Source of the DNA: Lachnoclostridium sp. UBA1308 | GTDB lineage: Bacteria > Bacillota > Clostridia > Lachnospirales > Lachnospiraceae | Direction of reading: 5' to 3' | Assembly (NCBI GenBank): GCA_002307215.1 | Contig: DBTU01000003.1 | Location: forward strand, 29,824-93,823 | Length of the DNA stretch: 64,000 nucleotides | In this document: positions 44,539 to 53,357 of the stretch, piece after piece | Position numbering within the stretch: the stretch's first letter is position 1 | Layout of the letters: every line of letters begins with the position of its first letter | Made by a program: the position numbers and the translations under genes | The notes under the pieces: generated by a model | What the model was told of the DNA's origin: nothing | Databases searched by the model: none | What the model saw: the letters and a program-made list of their open reading frames with translations, nothing else

Positions 44539-45459
44539 ATGGGTATGATAATGAACAAAACAAAAAAAGTAGGGAAGATTAAGAAATCTGGCTATACCAT
44601 TTCCTTTGATATCATGGCATATATTTTTTTGACATTACTTGCAGCAGTATGTATTTTACCATTTGTATTAATAATATCGGGATCTTTTACAGAAAACAGT
44701 ACCATTCTTCGTGAGGGATACAGTATATTGCCCAAAAAAATTTCGCTGGATGCATATAGATTAATTCTGGGTAATCCAACGGATATGATAAATGCTTATA
44801 AAGTAACAATATTTGTTACAGCAGTAGGAACCGGTGTCGGGCTATTGATGACTACCTTAACGGCGTATGTATTATCGAGAAAGGAATTCAAATACAGGAA
44901 CAGGATTTCATTTATTATCTATTTTACCACAATCTTTGGCGGCGGATTAATTCCCTGGTATATAACAATTTCAAAAGTATTACATTTACACGGAACGCTA
45001 ACTGCTTTATGGCTACCTGGTATCATTTCTTCTTACAACATTATATTGATGAGGACTTTCATTAAAGGATCAGTTCCAGATGAGATGACAGAAGCGGCAA
45101 AAATTGATGGTGCAGGACATATTAGAATCTTTGCTAAAATAGTACTTCCGATACTTGGACCTGCACTTGCTACCATTGGATTATTTCTAGCACTTGGATA
45201 TTGGAACAACTGGATAAGCTCTTCCTTATTCATCAATGATACTTCAAAATACATGCTACAGTTTTATCTATATAATATGCTCAATAGAGCACAGGCTATT
45301 AGGGATTTGGCACTTACATCGGGAGTAATACTTGAAGTTCCCACGGAATCAACAAAATTAGCTATGACAGTGATAGCCACTGGCCCAATCATATTGTTAT
45401 ATCCGTTCCTGCAAAAATATTTTGTGTCCGGTATAACAGTAGGGGCTGTAAAAGGTTGA
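44539..45459 (+). CDS. LplC/YtcP-type sugar ABC permease
   Basis: 306 residues with six membrane helices. The EAA loop is VPDEMTEAAKIDGAGHIRIFAKIVLPILGPAL (about 180-211), and the C-terminal KYFVSGITVGAVKG is typical of this permease type. It partners the permease at 42941. AAAGG lies about 10 bases before ATG 44539; ATG 44548 is a possible alternative start. It lies 95 bases after the first permease and 54 bases before the binding protein. Confidence 0.94.
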   Translation: MGMIMNKTKKVGKIKKSGYTISFDIMAYIFLTLLAAVCILPFVLIISGSFTENSTILREGYSILPKKISLDAYRLILGNPTDMINAYKVTIFVTAVGTGVGLLMTTLTAYVLSRKEFKYRNRISFIIYFTTIFGGGLIPWYITISKVLHLHGTLTALWLPGIISSYNIILMRTFIKGSVPDEMTEAAKIDGAGHIRIFAKIVLPILGPALATIGLFLALGYWNNWISSSLFINDTSKYMLQFYLYNMLNRAQAIRDLALTSGVILEVPTESTKLAMTVIATGPIILLYPFLQKYFVSGITVGAVKG

Positions 45460-45513
45460 TATTTTGCACGTTGTCGTGCTAAGTATATAAATAATATCAT
45501 AGGAGGAAGAGAA

Positions 45514-47127
45514 GTGAAAAAAATCATCAGTATTGTGTTGGTACTTTGCGTGATTCTGTCTTTGACGGGATGCAAATCGGAAGCCGAGCCAACGAAAGAA
45601 ACAGATAGTAAACCTACAGTTGTAGCAAATGATGGCGAGGTGGCAGAAGTTACGGAAGCGCTATCCAATGATCCAAAGGAAAGATATGATCTTTCCGAAG
45701 CTGTAAATTTAGTATTCTATATGGTAGGTGATCCGGGGAAAGACTATCAGGCGGTAGTAGATGAATTAAACAAGTATTTATCTGAAAAAATAAATACAAC
45801 CATCGATTTCAGGTTTACTACCTGGACAGATTGGGCTACAAAGTATAATTTGGTACTGTCATCCGGAGAACAATGTGACTTAATGTATGCATCTAGCTGG
45901 ACCAATTATAGTACGCTAGCTCAGACAGGCGCATTCCTGGCACTTGATGATCTGCTGGAAGAGTATGCACCAAATCTTTATAAACTAATTGATCCGAGTA
46001 TTTATGATATGTGTAAGGTGGGTGGGGCTCTGTACAGTATCCCTGCTGATCAAAAAACATATGATGCAAGTGGTATCAGATATCGTGAAGATTTAAGAAA
46101 AAAATATGATCTTCCGGTTCCTAACACCTTAGAGAATTTTGAAGCTTACATCAGCGGTATCCAGAAGAATGATCCGGATCAAGGGCTTCTTTCTCCGATT
46201 GCTATTTCTAACAGTTATATGAGTTCCTTCTATATGAATTCAATTTTTTCATTGAAATATTCATTGTCTTTAGCAAACTATGGCTTAACTGCTAGTTATG
46301 AGTCACCGATGGAAGTAACGGATTACTGGAGATCAACAGATTTCGTGCAAGATATGACATTGTTGAAGAAATGGGCGGATATGGGCTTCTGGTCAAAAAG
46401 CTCTCTGTCTAAGACAGATGCAGATAGTTTTGATGAGGGCTTAACAGTAGCGGAAGTATCAGGTATCAATCAGGACAAATGGATTGGTTCCTATAATCTT
46501 GCAAAAGAGAAGCATCCTGACTGGGAGATCGGATATGTAACATATGGTTTAATCAATAATACGCTTGCTCCGGCTTCACCTTTGCAAAATGCTACTGTTA
46601 TACCATACAATTCAAAGAATCCTGAGAGAGCGTTAATTGCTCTTGACTTCCTGATGACAGATGAGACAGCAAATGATCTTGTTCAGTATGGTATTCAGGG
46701 TAAGCACTGGAATCTTGTCGATGGAAAATATTATGAAGAAATCAAGGATTCAGGATTTAGCTACGAGAATATGAATAGCTGGGACTTAAGAAACCATTTA
46801 TTCAAGAAAGAAATGAAGCCTAGTGACGATACATCTTATAAGGATATGATGGATTCCTATGATGTCGCATCGGCTAATACAAAATGGCAAGGTAAAGATC
46901 TTAAAACAGGTTTCGTTGAGGATTATTCCTCCTACGAAATTGAAAGAGCCAATTTGATTTCGGTTATCGCACAATATCTAACACCAATTCAGGCGGGTCT
47001 TGTTGATGATGTAGAAGCATCCATCAACGAGTTCCTGAAACAGGCAGATGCAGCTGGTCTGCAGAAAATTCAAGATAGCTATAAGGAGCAGTGGATAGTT
47101 CACTGCGAAGAATTCGGTTACAAGTAA
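45514..47127 (+). CDS. LplA-type sugar-binding lipoprotein
   Basis: 537 residues starting at GTG 45514 with AGGAGG 7 bases upstream. The lipobox is SLTGC (lipid on Cys20), then a Thr/Glu-rich linker to about residue 50. The mature protein is of the large family-1 class that works with LplB/LplC permeases (LVFYMVGDPGKDYQAVVDELNKYL, FTTWTDWATKYNLVLSSGEQCDLMYAS, NATVIPYNSKNPERALIALDFLMTDE). It binds an oligosaccharide outside the membrane. A long hairpin follows (47174-47226) before the GH30 gene. Confidence 0.93.
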   Translation: MKKIISIVLVLCVILSLTGCKSEAEPTKETDSKPTVVANDGEVAEVTEALSNDPKERYDLSEAVNLVFYMVGDPGKDYQAVVDELNKYLSEKINTTIDFRFTTWTDWATKYNLVLSSGEQCDLMYASSWTNYSTLAQTGAFLALDDLLEEYAPNLYKLIDPSIYDMCKVGGALYSIPADQKTYDASGIRYREDLRKKYDLPVPNTLENFEAYISGIQKNDPDQGLLSPIAISNSYMSSFYMNSIFSLKYSLSLANYGLTASYESPMEVTDYWRSTDFVQDMTLLKKWADMGFWSKSSLSKTDADSFDEGLTVAEVSGINQDKWIGSYNLAKEKHPDWEIGYVTYGLINNTLAPASPLQNATVIPYNSKNPERALIALDFLMTDETANDLVQYGIQGKHWNLVDGKYYEEIKDSGFSYENMNSWDLRNHLFKKEMKPSDDTSYKDMMDSYDVASANTKWQGKDLKTGFVEDYSSYEIERANLISVIAQYLTPIQAGLVDDVEASINEFLKQADAAGLQKIQDSYKEQWIVHCEEFGYK

Positions 47128-47173
47128 GACGAGTTCTGCTGATGACAGCGTGAGAGGTTCATTGAACAAAATT

Positions 47174-47226
47174 CATGAGGGGTGTTGCAAAGTACAAGAT
47201 AGAATGTATTTTGTAACAGCCCTTAT
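47174..47226 (+). terminator. Long hairpin after the second binding-protein gene
   Basis: A stem of about 23 pairs (47174-47196 with 47204-47226; several G-U pairs and one mismatch). No T-run follows. Its position matches the hairpin after the first binding-protein gene, so it probably sets the ratio of binding protein to downstream enzymes. Confidence 0.6.
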
Positions 47227-47322
47227 GAGTATCATGAGCAATGGTTAAAATTAAGGCTACCAAAGAATTTAGGATGACTGTGACAGTAACCCATATTCAA
47301 ACAAATACTAGGAGATAGATGA

Positions 47323-48642
47323 ATGATTATATATACATCAAATGAAGAAAAACAAATGGTAAAGAATGAAAAAGTGTTTTATAAGGATCTTGAGGTAGAG
47401 AACCTGTTAATCAAAGTATATGCAGATGAAGTGAGACAAGAAATGATTGGATTTGGAGGAGCTCTTACAGAGGCCTCCGCCTACACATTTTCTAAAATGA
47501 GTAGAGAAAAGCAAGAGACTCTTATGGAGCTGTATTTTGGTGAGAGGGGAAATAACTATAATTTCTGCAGACTTCATATCCAAAGCTGTGATTTTTCTTT
47601 AAAAAACAGTGCTTATGTATCGGATGAAACAGACACAGAACTCCGTAGCTTTTCCTTGGAGCAGGACGAAATATATGTAATCCCTTATGTGAAGGAGGCA
47701 CTGAAAAAGAATCCGGAGATACAATTTCTAGGCAGCCCTTGGAGTCCACCGGCTTTTATGAAATCTAATAAGCAGATGAATCAAGGTGGTAAGCTGATAG
47801 AGGAATATTATGAAAGATGGGCAGAAATCATTACAAAGTATATTGAAGAATATAAAAGGTATGGAATAGATGTAACAAGAGTATCGATTCAAAATGAGCC
47901 CAAAGCGACTCAAGTATGGGACTCCTGCGTCTTTACTGCGGAGGAGGAGAAGAATTTCGCATGTAATTACCTTAAGAAGGTGTTCGTAAAGCATGGGTTA
48001 GACTATGTTAAAATTAACATTTGGGATCATAACAAAGAAAGAGTTTACGATCGTGCAGTAGCTACCATTTCAGGAAAGGAAGCTTCTGAATGCATTGACG
48101 GTGTTGCATTCCACTGGTATTCGGGAGATCATTTTGAAGCACTCCAGCTTGTAAGAGATAAATTTCCTGAGAAGGAACTGATATTTTCTGAGGGTTGTGC
48201 GGAGTTTTCATTATACAGAAATGCAAGACAGCTTACAGTAGCTGAAAAATATGCGCATGATATGATTGGTAATTTAAATTCCGGTATGAATGCTTATTTG
48301 GATTGGAATGTAATTTTAGATTCCAAGGGTGGCCCAAATCATGTAGGTAATTTTTGTGATGCACCAGTTATGTGTGATATCGAAAAGGATGAAATAGAAT
48401 TGAAACTTTCTTACTATTATATCGGACATTTTAGTCGTTTTATTAAGAAAGGTGCTATAAGGGTTGTGGTATCCCGATTTACAGACCAATTAGAAACAGC
48501 AGGTTTCTTGAATCCCGAGGGTGAGAAAGTTATAGTGGTTCTAAATAAGACGGATAATGCTCATAAATTTAAGCTTTGTGATCAGGATAATCTATGCGAT
48601 TTAGAAATACAGCCGCATTCCATTATAACAGCGATATATTAG
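47323..48642 (+). CDS. GH30 family beta-glycosidase
   Basis: 439 residues from ATG 47323 (AGGAGA 7 bases before). The GH30 pattern is clear: MIGFGGALTEASAYTF near the start, FCRLHIQSCDFS, GSPWSPPAFMKSN, acid/base Glu192 in IQNEPKATQVWD and nucleophile Glu290 in FSEGCAEF, then the small C-terminal beta-sandwich. Members of this branch cleave beta-1,6-glucan, glucosylceramide-like or beta-xylosidic bonds. There is no signal peptide, so an imported oligosaccharide is the probable substrate. Together with the GH3 enzyme at 50219 it should give complete breakdown of a short beta-linked sugar. Confidence 0.92.
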   Translation: MIIYTSNEEKQMVKNEKVFYKDLEVENLLIKVYADEVRQEMIGFGGALTEASAYTFSKMSREKQETLMELYFGERGNNYNFCRLHIQSCDFSLKNSAYVSDETDTELRSFSLEQDEIYVIPYVKEALKKNPEIQFLGSPWSPPAFMKSNKQMNQGGKLIEEYYERWAEIITKYIEEYKRYGIDVTRVSIQNEPKATQVWDSCVFTAEEEKNFACNYLKKVFVKHGLDYVKINIWDHNKERVYDRAVATISGKEASECIDGVAFHWYSGDHFEALQLVRDKFPEKELIFSEGCAEFSLYRNARQLTVAEKYAHDMIGNLNSGMNAYLDWNVILDSKGGPNHVGNFCDAPVMCDIEKDEIELKLSYYYIGHFSRFIKKGAIRVVVSRFTDQLETAGFLNPEGEKVIVVLNKTDNAHKFKLCDQDNLCDLEIQPHSIITAIY

Positions 48643-48690
48643 ACGTCATAAGTAATGAGACTCGCAGCTGTAAAAAGAGGAGGAAATGAA

Positions 48691-50022
48691 TTGAAAATCC
48701 AGTTTTCAAAAGAGATACCGGTGAATAATCAATATGAAGTTATTGTGGTGGGCGGAGGACCATCCGGCTGTGCTGCTGCAGTTGCTGCGGCAAGAGAAGG
48801 AGCCAGTGTATTGTTGCTGGAAACGACCGGATCCTTGGGTGGAATGGGAACAAATGGCCTAGTGCCGGCTTGGTGTCCATTTTCGGACCGGACGAAAATA
48901 ATCTATCGGGGAATTGCTCTTGAAGTGTTCAATAAAGCGAAGGCTAATATGAAACATGTAAAAGAAGGGGATCTTGATTGGGTACCAATTGATCCTGAAG
49001 CTTTAAAAAGAGTATATGATGAAATGATTCTTGAGGCAGGAGTGACGGTTCTCTTTCATACACAAGTGGTATCGGTTGTTAACGAACTGCAGAGAATATC
49101 CTATATAGTGGCGGCTAATAAATCAGGTATTACAGCATTTCAGGGTAAGGTGTATATAGACTGTACCGGTGATGCGGATATTGTGGCCTTAGCGGGGTTA
49201 TCTTTTGAATATGGAGAAGAACAAAGTTACGTAGTTCAGCCTTCCACTCATTGTTTTATGATTACTAATGTGGATGAATATCATTACCGCAATTCTCCTT
49301 ATCTTCACATGAGTAATCCTGACAGTGCAGCTTATGATATTGCAAGATCGGACAAATATCCGTTAATTACAGACCCTCACTGTTGTAACTCGCTGATTGG
49401 ACCTGGTACGGTAGGATTTAATGCCGGACATATATGGGAGGTGGATTCAACAGATCCTTTTAGTGTGTCGAAGGCCATGATTATGGGGCGGCAGCTGGCA
49501 TACCAGTATCATCAGGGGTTGAAGGAATATCTTCCGGAGACTTTTGGGGCATCCCATCTGATTGCTACAGCGTCTTCCATGGGAATTAGAGAATCCAGAA
49601 GAATTATCGGTGAGTATAAGATTACGTTCAATGATTATAAGGAGCGCCGTACCTTCTCGGATGAGATTGGGCGTAACTGCTATTTCTTGGATGTTCATCA
49701 CAAGATAGATGAGCGTGAGAGGATCCTGAAGGGAGAAAGTAATGGTGAAGAGGGCTGGGAGTCTTATTCCGAGGGGGAATCCCATGGAATTCCTTATAGA
49801 AGTTTGATTCCAAAAGAAATAAAAAACCTTCTGGTAGCGGGAAGGAGTATTGCTTGCGAACATATAATACAGGGAAGTATACGGGTCATGCCGGTATGTT
49901 TGGTAACCGGACAGGCTGCCGGTACGGCGGCACAGCTAGCGTGTAATACTTTAGATGTACGTGATATAGATATTAATCAACTTAGAATTATCCTTCTAAG
50001 AAAAGGAGCTTATTTTGAATAA
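48691..50022 (+). CDS. FAD-dependent oxidoreductase (FAD_oxidored family)
   Basis: 443 residues from TTG 48691, which has AGAGGAGG 7 bases upstream; the ATG at 48655 lies before that site. The Rossmann motif VIVVGGGPSGCAAAVAAAREGASVLLLE is near the N-terminus, followed by GSLGGMGTNGLVPAW, an internal YIDCTGDADIVALAG and the closing VMPVCLVTGQAAGTAAQLA. The family oxidises sugars or related small molecules; closely similar genes are common in plant-glycan loci of Lachnospiraceae, but the substrate is unknown. It starts 48 bases after the GH30 stop. The next small ORF overlaps its stop codon by one base. Confidence 0.88.
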   Translation: MKIQFSKEIPVNNQYEVIVVGGGPSGCAAAVAAAREGASVLLLETTGSLGGMGTNGLVPAWCPFSDRTKIIYRGIALEVFNKAKANMKHVKEGDLDWVPIDPEALKRVYDEMILEAGVTVLFHTQVVSVVNELQRISYIVAANKSGITAFQGKVYIDCTGDADIVALAGLSFEYGEEQSYVVQPSTHCFMITNVDEYHYRNSPYLHMSNPDSAAYDIARSDKYPLITDPHCCNSLIGPGTVGFNAGHIWEVDSTDPFSVSKAMIMGRQLAYQYHQGLKEYLPETFGASHLIATASSMGIRESRRIIGEYKITFNDYKERRTFSDEIGRNCYFLDVHHKIDERERILKGESNGEEGWESYSEGESHGIPYRSLIPKEIKNLLVAGRSIACEHIIQGSIRVMPVCLVTGQAAGTAAQLACNTLDVRDIDINQLRIILLRKGAYFE

Positions 50023-50147
50023 TGAGACAAAAAATGGATAAAGGTCAAAAGAAGGATAAAAGTCAGAAAAAGGATAAACGGCAAATGAAAGATAAAAGGC
50101 AAAAGACGATCACACGTGGAAGAATAAACACTTGGATAATCTGGTAG
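50022..50147 (+). CDS. 41-residue basic repeat peptide, coupled to the FAD oxidoreductase gene
   Basis: ATG 50022 shares its A with the preceding TAA (TAATG), the classic coupled arrangement; AAGGAG lies about 13 bases before. The peptide has four tandem six-residue units, MDKGQK, KDKSQK, KDKRQM, KDKRQK, followed by the tail TITRGRINTWIIW and TAG. The repeat is also seen in DNA as four imperfect 18-base units (50034-50105). It is strongly basic with a hydrophobic end. No family is known to me. It may be a real small protein or a tandem repeat that happens to be in frame. Confidence 0.45.
   Translation: MRQKMDKGQKKDKSQKKDKRQMKDKRQKTITRGRINTWIIW
50034..50105 (+). repeat. Four 18-base tandem repeats in the small ORF
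   Basis: Four adjacent 18-base units, each starting (A)AGGATAAA or a close variant, e.g. AAGGATAAAAGTCAGAAA. They encode the KDKxQK hexapeptides. Confidence 0.65.
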
Positions 50148-50218
50148 AGGCAGTGAGAGCATTTAAAGTATAATATATATAGTTACATAATACTTAGCAC
50201 TAAGAACGGAGACAAAAA

Positions 50219-52432
50219 ATGACACAGGATAAATTAATTCAATTACTGGCTGAATTATCGATTGATGAAAAGATTAATCAGATGATACAGATTATCGGAC
50301 AAATCTATGAGAAGGGGGCTATGGTTACCGGACCGGCAAGTCAGTATGGAATCAACGAGGAAAATATTAGGCTGGCGGGCTCAGTACTTGGAAGCCTTGG
50401 TGCAAAAAAGCTTATTAAAATTCAGGACGACTATATGGAGCAGCATCCACATCATATACCTATGATATTCATGGCAGATATCATCAATGGTTATCGGACA
50501 ATCTTTCCGATACCTTTGGCGCAGGGCTGTACCTTTAATCCGGATTTAGTAAAGGAAGGAGCTGCTGTAGCAGCAAAGGAATCGGCAGCGGCTGGTCTTC
50601 ATGTAACTTTTTCACCTATGGTTGATCTGGCCCGGGATGCAAGATGGGGTAGAGTTATGGAATCCAACGGCGAGGATACCTACTTAAGTTCATGCCTTGC
50701 TAAGGCTATGGTAGAGGGTTATCAAGGTAAAAGTGTAAAAGAAAAAGGGAAAATAGCTGCGTGCGTAAAGCATTTTGCGGGTTATGGTGCTCCAACGGCT
50801 GGACGTGATTATAACAATGTTGAATTGTCAGAAAGAACCTTCAAAGAAGATTATCTTCCCGCCTACAAAGCAGCAATAGATGCGGGAAGTGAATTGGTGA
50901 TGACATCCTTTAATACCATAAATCGAATTCCCTCTACCGGAAATAAAGAATTAATGAGAGAAATCCTCCGTCAGGAGATGGGCTTTACAGGAGTGCTGAT
51001 CTCTGACTGGGGTGCAGTGCAAGAGCTTATCAGCCATGGTATCGCTGAAGATAATAATGAGGCGGCCAGACTTTCCATTGAAGCCGGAGTGGATATCGAT
51101 ATGATGTCAATGATATACTGCAATCGGTTGAAGAGGTTGTTGGAGGAGGGTATCATTACAGAGCAGATGATTGATGAATGTGTAATGCGTATTCTACAGT
51201 TGAAAAATAAGCTTGGTCTTTTTGAAAATCCATATAAAGATGCAGATGCAGAGGAAGAAAAGCGATTGATATTATGTGAGGAGCACCGTAGCTTGTCAAG
51301 AAAGCTGGCAGCAGAGACTTTTGTATTATTAACAAATGAAGATGGCATTCTTCCCCTGCCTTCTGAGGGAAAAAAGATAGCTTTTATTGGACCGTATATT
51401 GCTTGTAAGCGAATTCATGGCAGCTGGTCCTTATTTGCCAATCAGGAAGATTCTGTTTCAATCAAAGAGGCAGTCGAAGGAAGTGGGTATCTTAATCACT
51501 GCCTGTATGAAAGAGGATGTGACCTATTAGAACCCGGTATAGAGATTCCTGAATTTGGAGAAGTATTTGCGAAGAGTGTACTGACAGAAGAGGAAAGACA
51601 AGAATTGTTATATAGTGCTGTAGCGGCGGCCAAAGAATCAGAGGCGGTAGTTTTAGCAATAGGAGAGCATCCAAGCCAGTCCGGTGAGGCTGCAAGTAAA
51701 GCGGATATCACAGTAGCAAGACATCAGATAGAGTTGTTGAAAGAAATATGGAAAGTGAATCATAATATTATCATAGTATTATTTAATGGAAGACCGCTAG
51801 ACATCAGAGAACTATGCCAATATTCGAAAGCCATTTTGGTCGCATGGTTACCGGGAACAGAGGGGGGCAATGCAATCGTTGATGTTCTTTTTGGAAAAGT
51901 AAATCCATCCGGTAAGCTGGCAATGACATTCCCATATAGTGTAGGACAGATTCCGGTATTTTATAATGAGTTTGCCACGGGACGCAGTTATGAAGAGGGA
52001 GATCGAACACGTTTTCATTCGAGATATCTGGATATACCGAATAAGCCACTCTTTCCTTTTGGATACGGGCTTTCCTATACTGAATTCGAATATTCAGGGG
52101 TTGAACTAGATAAGAATATAATGTCCGACAACCAGACGATAAATGCAGTCGTAGAGGTCAAAAATGTGGGACGATACAGGGGTAAGGAAGTTGTTCAGCT
52201 TTATATCCAGGATGTGAAGGGCAATGTGGTTAGACCTGTCCGTGAACTAAAAAGTTTTCAGAAGATATCATTGCAGCCGGGAGAAAGTAAGAAGATTATC
52301 TTCAGTATGAATAGAGATATGTTGAAATTTTATCAACAAGATATGAGATACGAAGTTGAGGCAGGATTATTTCGTATCTATATTGGTGGAGATAGTACAA
52401 CTAAGAATGTAGCAGAATTTCACTATAGGTAG
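50219..52432 (+). CDS. GH3 family beta-glucosidase, copy 1
   Basis: 737 residues. The GH3 barrel carries the conserved KHFAGYGAPTAGRDYNN and the nucleophile Asp263 in LISDWGAV. The alpha/beta sandwich follows (VVLAIGEHPSQSGEAASKADI, LVAWLPGTEGGNAIVDVLFG), then LFPFGYGLSYTEF and a C-terminal fibronectin-III-like domain (VVQLYIQDVKGNVVRPVRELKSFQKI). The protein has no signal peptide and probably frees terminal glucose or xylose from imported sugars. GGAG lies 10 bases before ATG 50219. It is the last gene of the second glycan-use unit and is followed by a terminator. Confidence 0.95.
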   Translation: MTQDKLIQLLAELSIDEKINQMIQIIGQIYEKGAMVTGPASQYGINEENIRLAGSVLGSLGAKKLIKIQDDYMEQHPHHIPMIFMADIINGYRTIFPIPLAQGCTFNPDLVKEGAAVAAKESAAAGLHVTFSPMVDLARDARWGRVMESNGEDTYLSSCLAKAMVEGYQGKSVKEKGKIAACVKHFAGYGAPTAGRDYNNVELSERTFKEDYLPAYKAAIDAGSELVMTSFNTINRIPSTGNKELMREILRQEMGFTGVLISDWGAVQELISHGIAEDNNEAARLSIEAGVDIDMMSMIYCNRLKRLLEEGIITEQMIDECVMRILQLKNKLGLFENPYKDADAEEEKRLILCEEHRSLSRKLAAETFVLLTNEDGILPLPSEGKKIAFIGPYIACKRIHGSWSLFANQEDSVSIKEAVEGSGYLNHCLYERGCDLLEPGIEIPEFGEVFAKSVLTEEERQELLYSAVAAAKESEAVVLAIGEHPSQSGEAASKADITVARHQIELLKEIWKVNHNIIIVLFNGRPLDIRELCQYSKAILVAWLPGTEGGNAIVDVLFGKVNPSGKLAMTFPYSVGQIPVFYNEFATGRSYEEGDRTRFHSRYLDIPNKPLFPFGYGLSYTEFEYSGVELDKNIMSDNQTINAVVEVKNVGRYRGKEVVQLYIQDVKGNVVRPVRELKSFQKISLQPGESKKIIFSMNRDMLKFYQQDMRYEVEAGLFRIYIGGDSTTKNVAEFHYR

Positions 52433-52476
52433 AATTGAAATCGGCCATTCGCGCAAATCAATATAATTAATTTTTG

Positions 52477-52520
52477 GGAATCTTTGAGCCTAGATTTATC
52501 AGGCTTTTAGATTCCTTTTT
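52477..52520 (+). terminator. Terminator after the second glycan-use operon
   Basis: GGAATCT and GAGCCT (52477-52491) pair with AGGCTT and AGATTCC (52501-52515) across a short internal mismatch; a T-run follows. Confidence 0.8.
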
Positions 52521-52589
52521 ATATAAGGGGTAATTACGTCCTATTATTTTTGATGAGACAAAAGACTATCGTTTTATGTAATAATATCC

Positions 52590-52643
52590 TTGACACGGCG
52601 TGATACCGATGGTATCATGATACATATAGTACCACGATGTAAT
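52590..52643 (+). promoter_or_regulatory. TetR promoter with overlapping palindromic operators
   Basis: TTGACA (52590-52595), 17 bases and TATCAT (52613-52618). Between and over the -10 lies the perfect palindrome TGATACC-GAT-GGTATCA (52601-52617), and overlapping it a second palindrome GTATCATGATAC (52612-52623). A further GTACC half-site follows near 52630. This is the expected layout of an autoregulated TetR operator. Confidence 0.75.
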
Positions 52644-52688
52644 TAGAAACAAAAATCGTCGAGAGTGCTCTACGAAGGAAGGGAGGAT

Positions 52689-52718
52689 ATGGTACATCTT
52701 ATCATAGAGGTATCCTAA
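52689..52718 (+). CDS. Nine-residue leader peptide ORF before the TetR gene
   Basis: ATG 52689 lies just after a strong GGAAGGGAGG site and encodes MVHLIIEVS then TAA, ending 7 bases before the TetR ATG (52726). The TetR start itself has only AGAGG 15 bases upstream, so translation may depend on reinitiation after this peptide. The ORF is seen directly; a regulatory role is inference. Confidence 0.35.
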   Translation: MVHLIIEVS

Positions 52719-52725
52719 GAATAGA

Positions 52726-53343
52726 ATGGTTGAATCTAAAAAAGAGAAGTATCTCGAGCAGAGGAAACTGCTTATGGAAGAAAGAAAAAAAGAGGTAATT
52801 GAGACTGCTAAAAAGCTGTTTCTGGAAAAAGGATTAAATAATGTAACCATGAATGACCTGATGATCGAAGCTGGTTTAAGCAAAGCAACAATGTACCGGT
52901 ACTATGACAGCATTCATCCGATTGCCTTCGAGGTTGAATATGAAATGATTCAGGAGATATTTGCAGATTTGAGACTGGTCGATGTATCGAATCGCAGTGG
53001 CGGGGATGCCCTTAAGGAAATCCTTTTGATCCTAGTGGATCGTTTTGTTGTTCATATTAAGGCCTATCGTTATATTAGTATGTTTGATTTTCTTTATACG
53101 GATCAATATCCAAATGATAATCTGTCACAGGAATATAACAAGGTGATACAGTCCATTATAAAAGCAAATATAAGCGGGGAGAAGGTTAAGGAGCAGTTTG
53201 ACGAGGCACTGACCTATGTAAGCGTCATTTTCGCTTATCTGCAAAAGCTGGCTCACCGCAAAGAAATTTTAGATAAAGGCGAAATTGATGTCATTGAACG
53301 ATTAGATATCGTGAAGAAAATGATTCATCAGCTGTTGAAATAA
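52726..53343 (+). CDS. TetR/AcrR-family transcriptional regulator
   Basis: 205 residues. The N-terminal TetR helix-turn-helix is clear (about 25-70: VIETAKKLFLEKGLNNVTMNDLMIEAGLSKATMYRYYDS). The remaining helices form a ligand-binding and dimer domain with no close match I can name. ATG 52726 is the only usual start in the open frame, which begins after a stop at 52705. The palindromes in its promoter imply autorepression, and because seven more genes follow on the same strand with short gaps, it probably controls the whole run to 61693. A typical inducer would be a hydrophobic small molecule or acyl-CoA. Confidence 0.9.
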   Translation: MVESKKEKYLEQRKLLMEERKKEVIETAKKLFLEKGLNNVTMNDLMIEAGLSKATMYRYYDSIHPIAFEVEYEMIQEIFADLRLVDVSNRSGGDALKEILLILVDRFVVHIKAYRYISMFDFLYTDQYPNDNLSQEYNKVIQSIIKANISGEKVKEQFDEALTYVSVIFAYLQKLAHRKEILDKGEIDVIERLDIVKKMIHQLLK

Positions 53344-53357
53344 AGGAAAGGCAAAGG

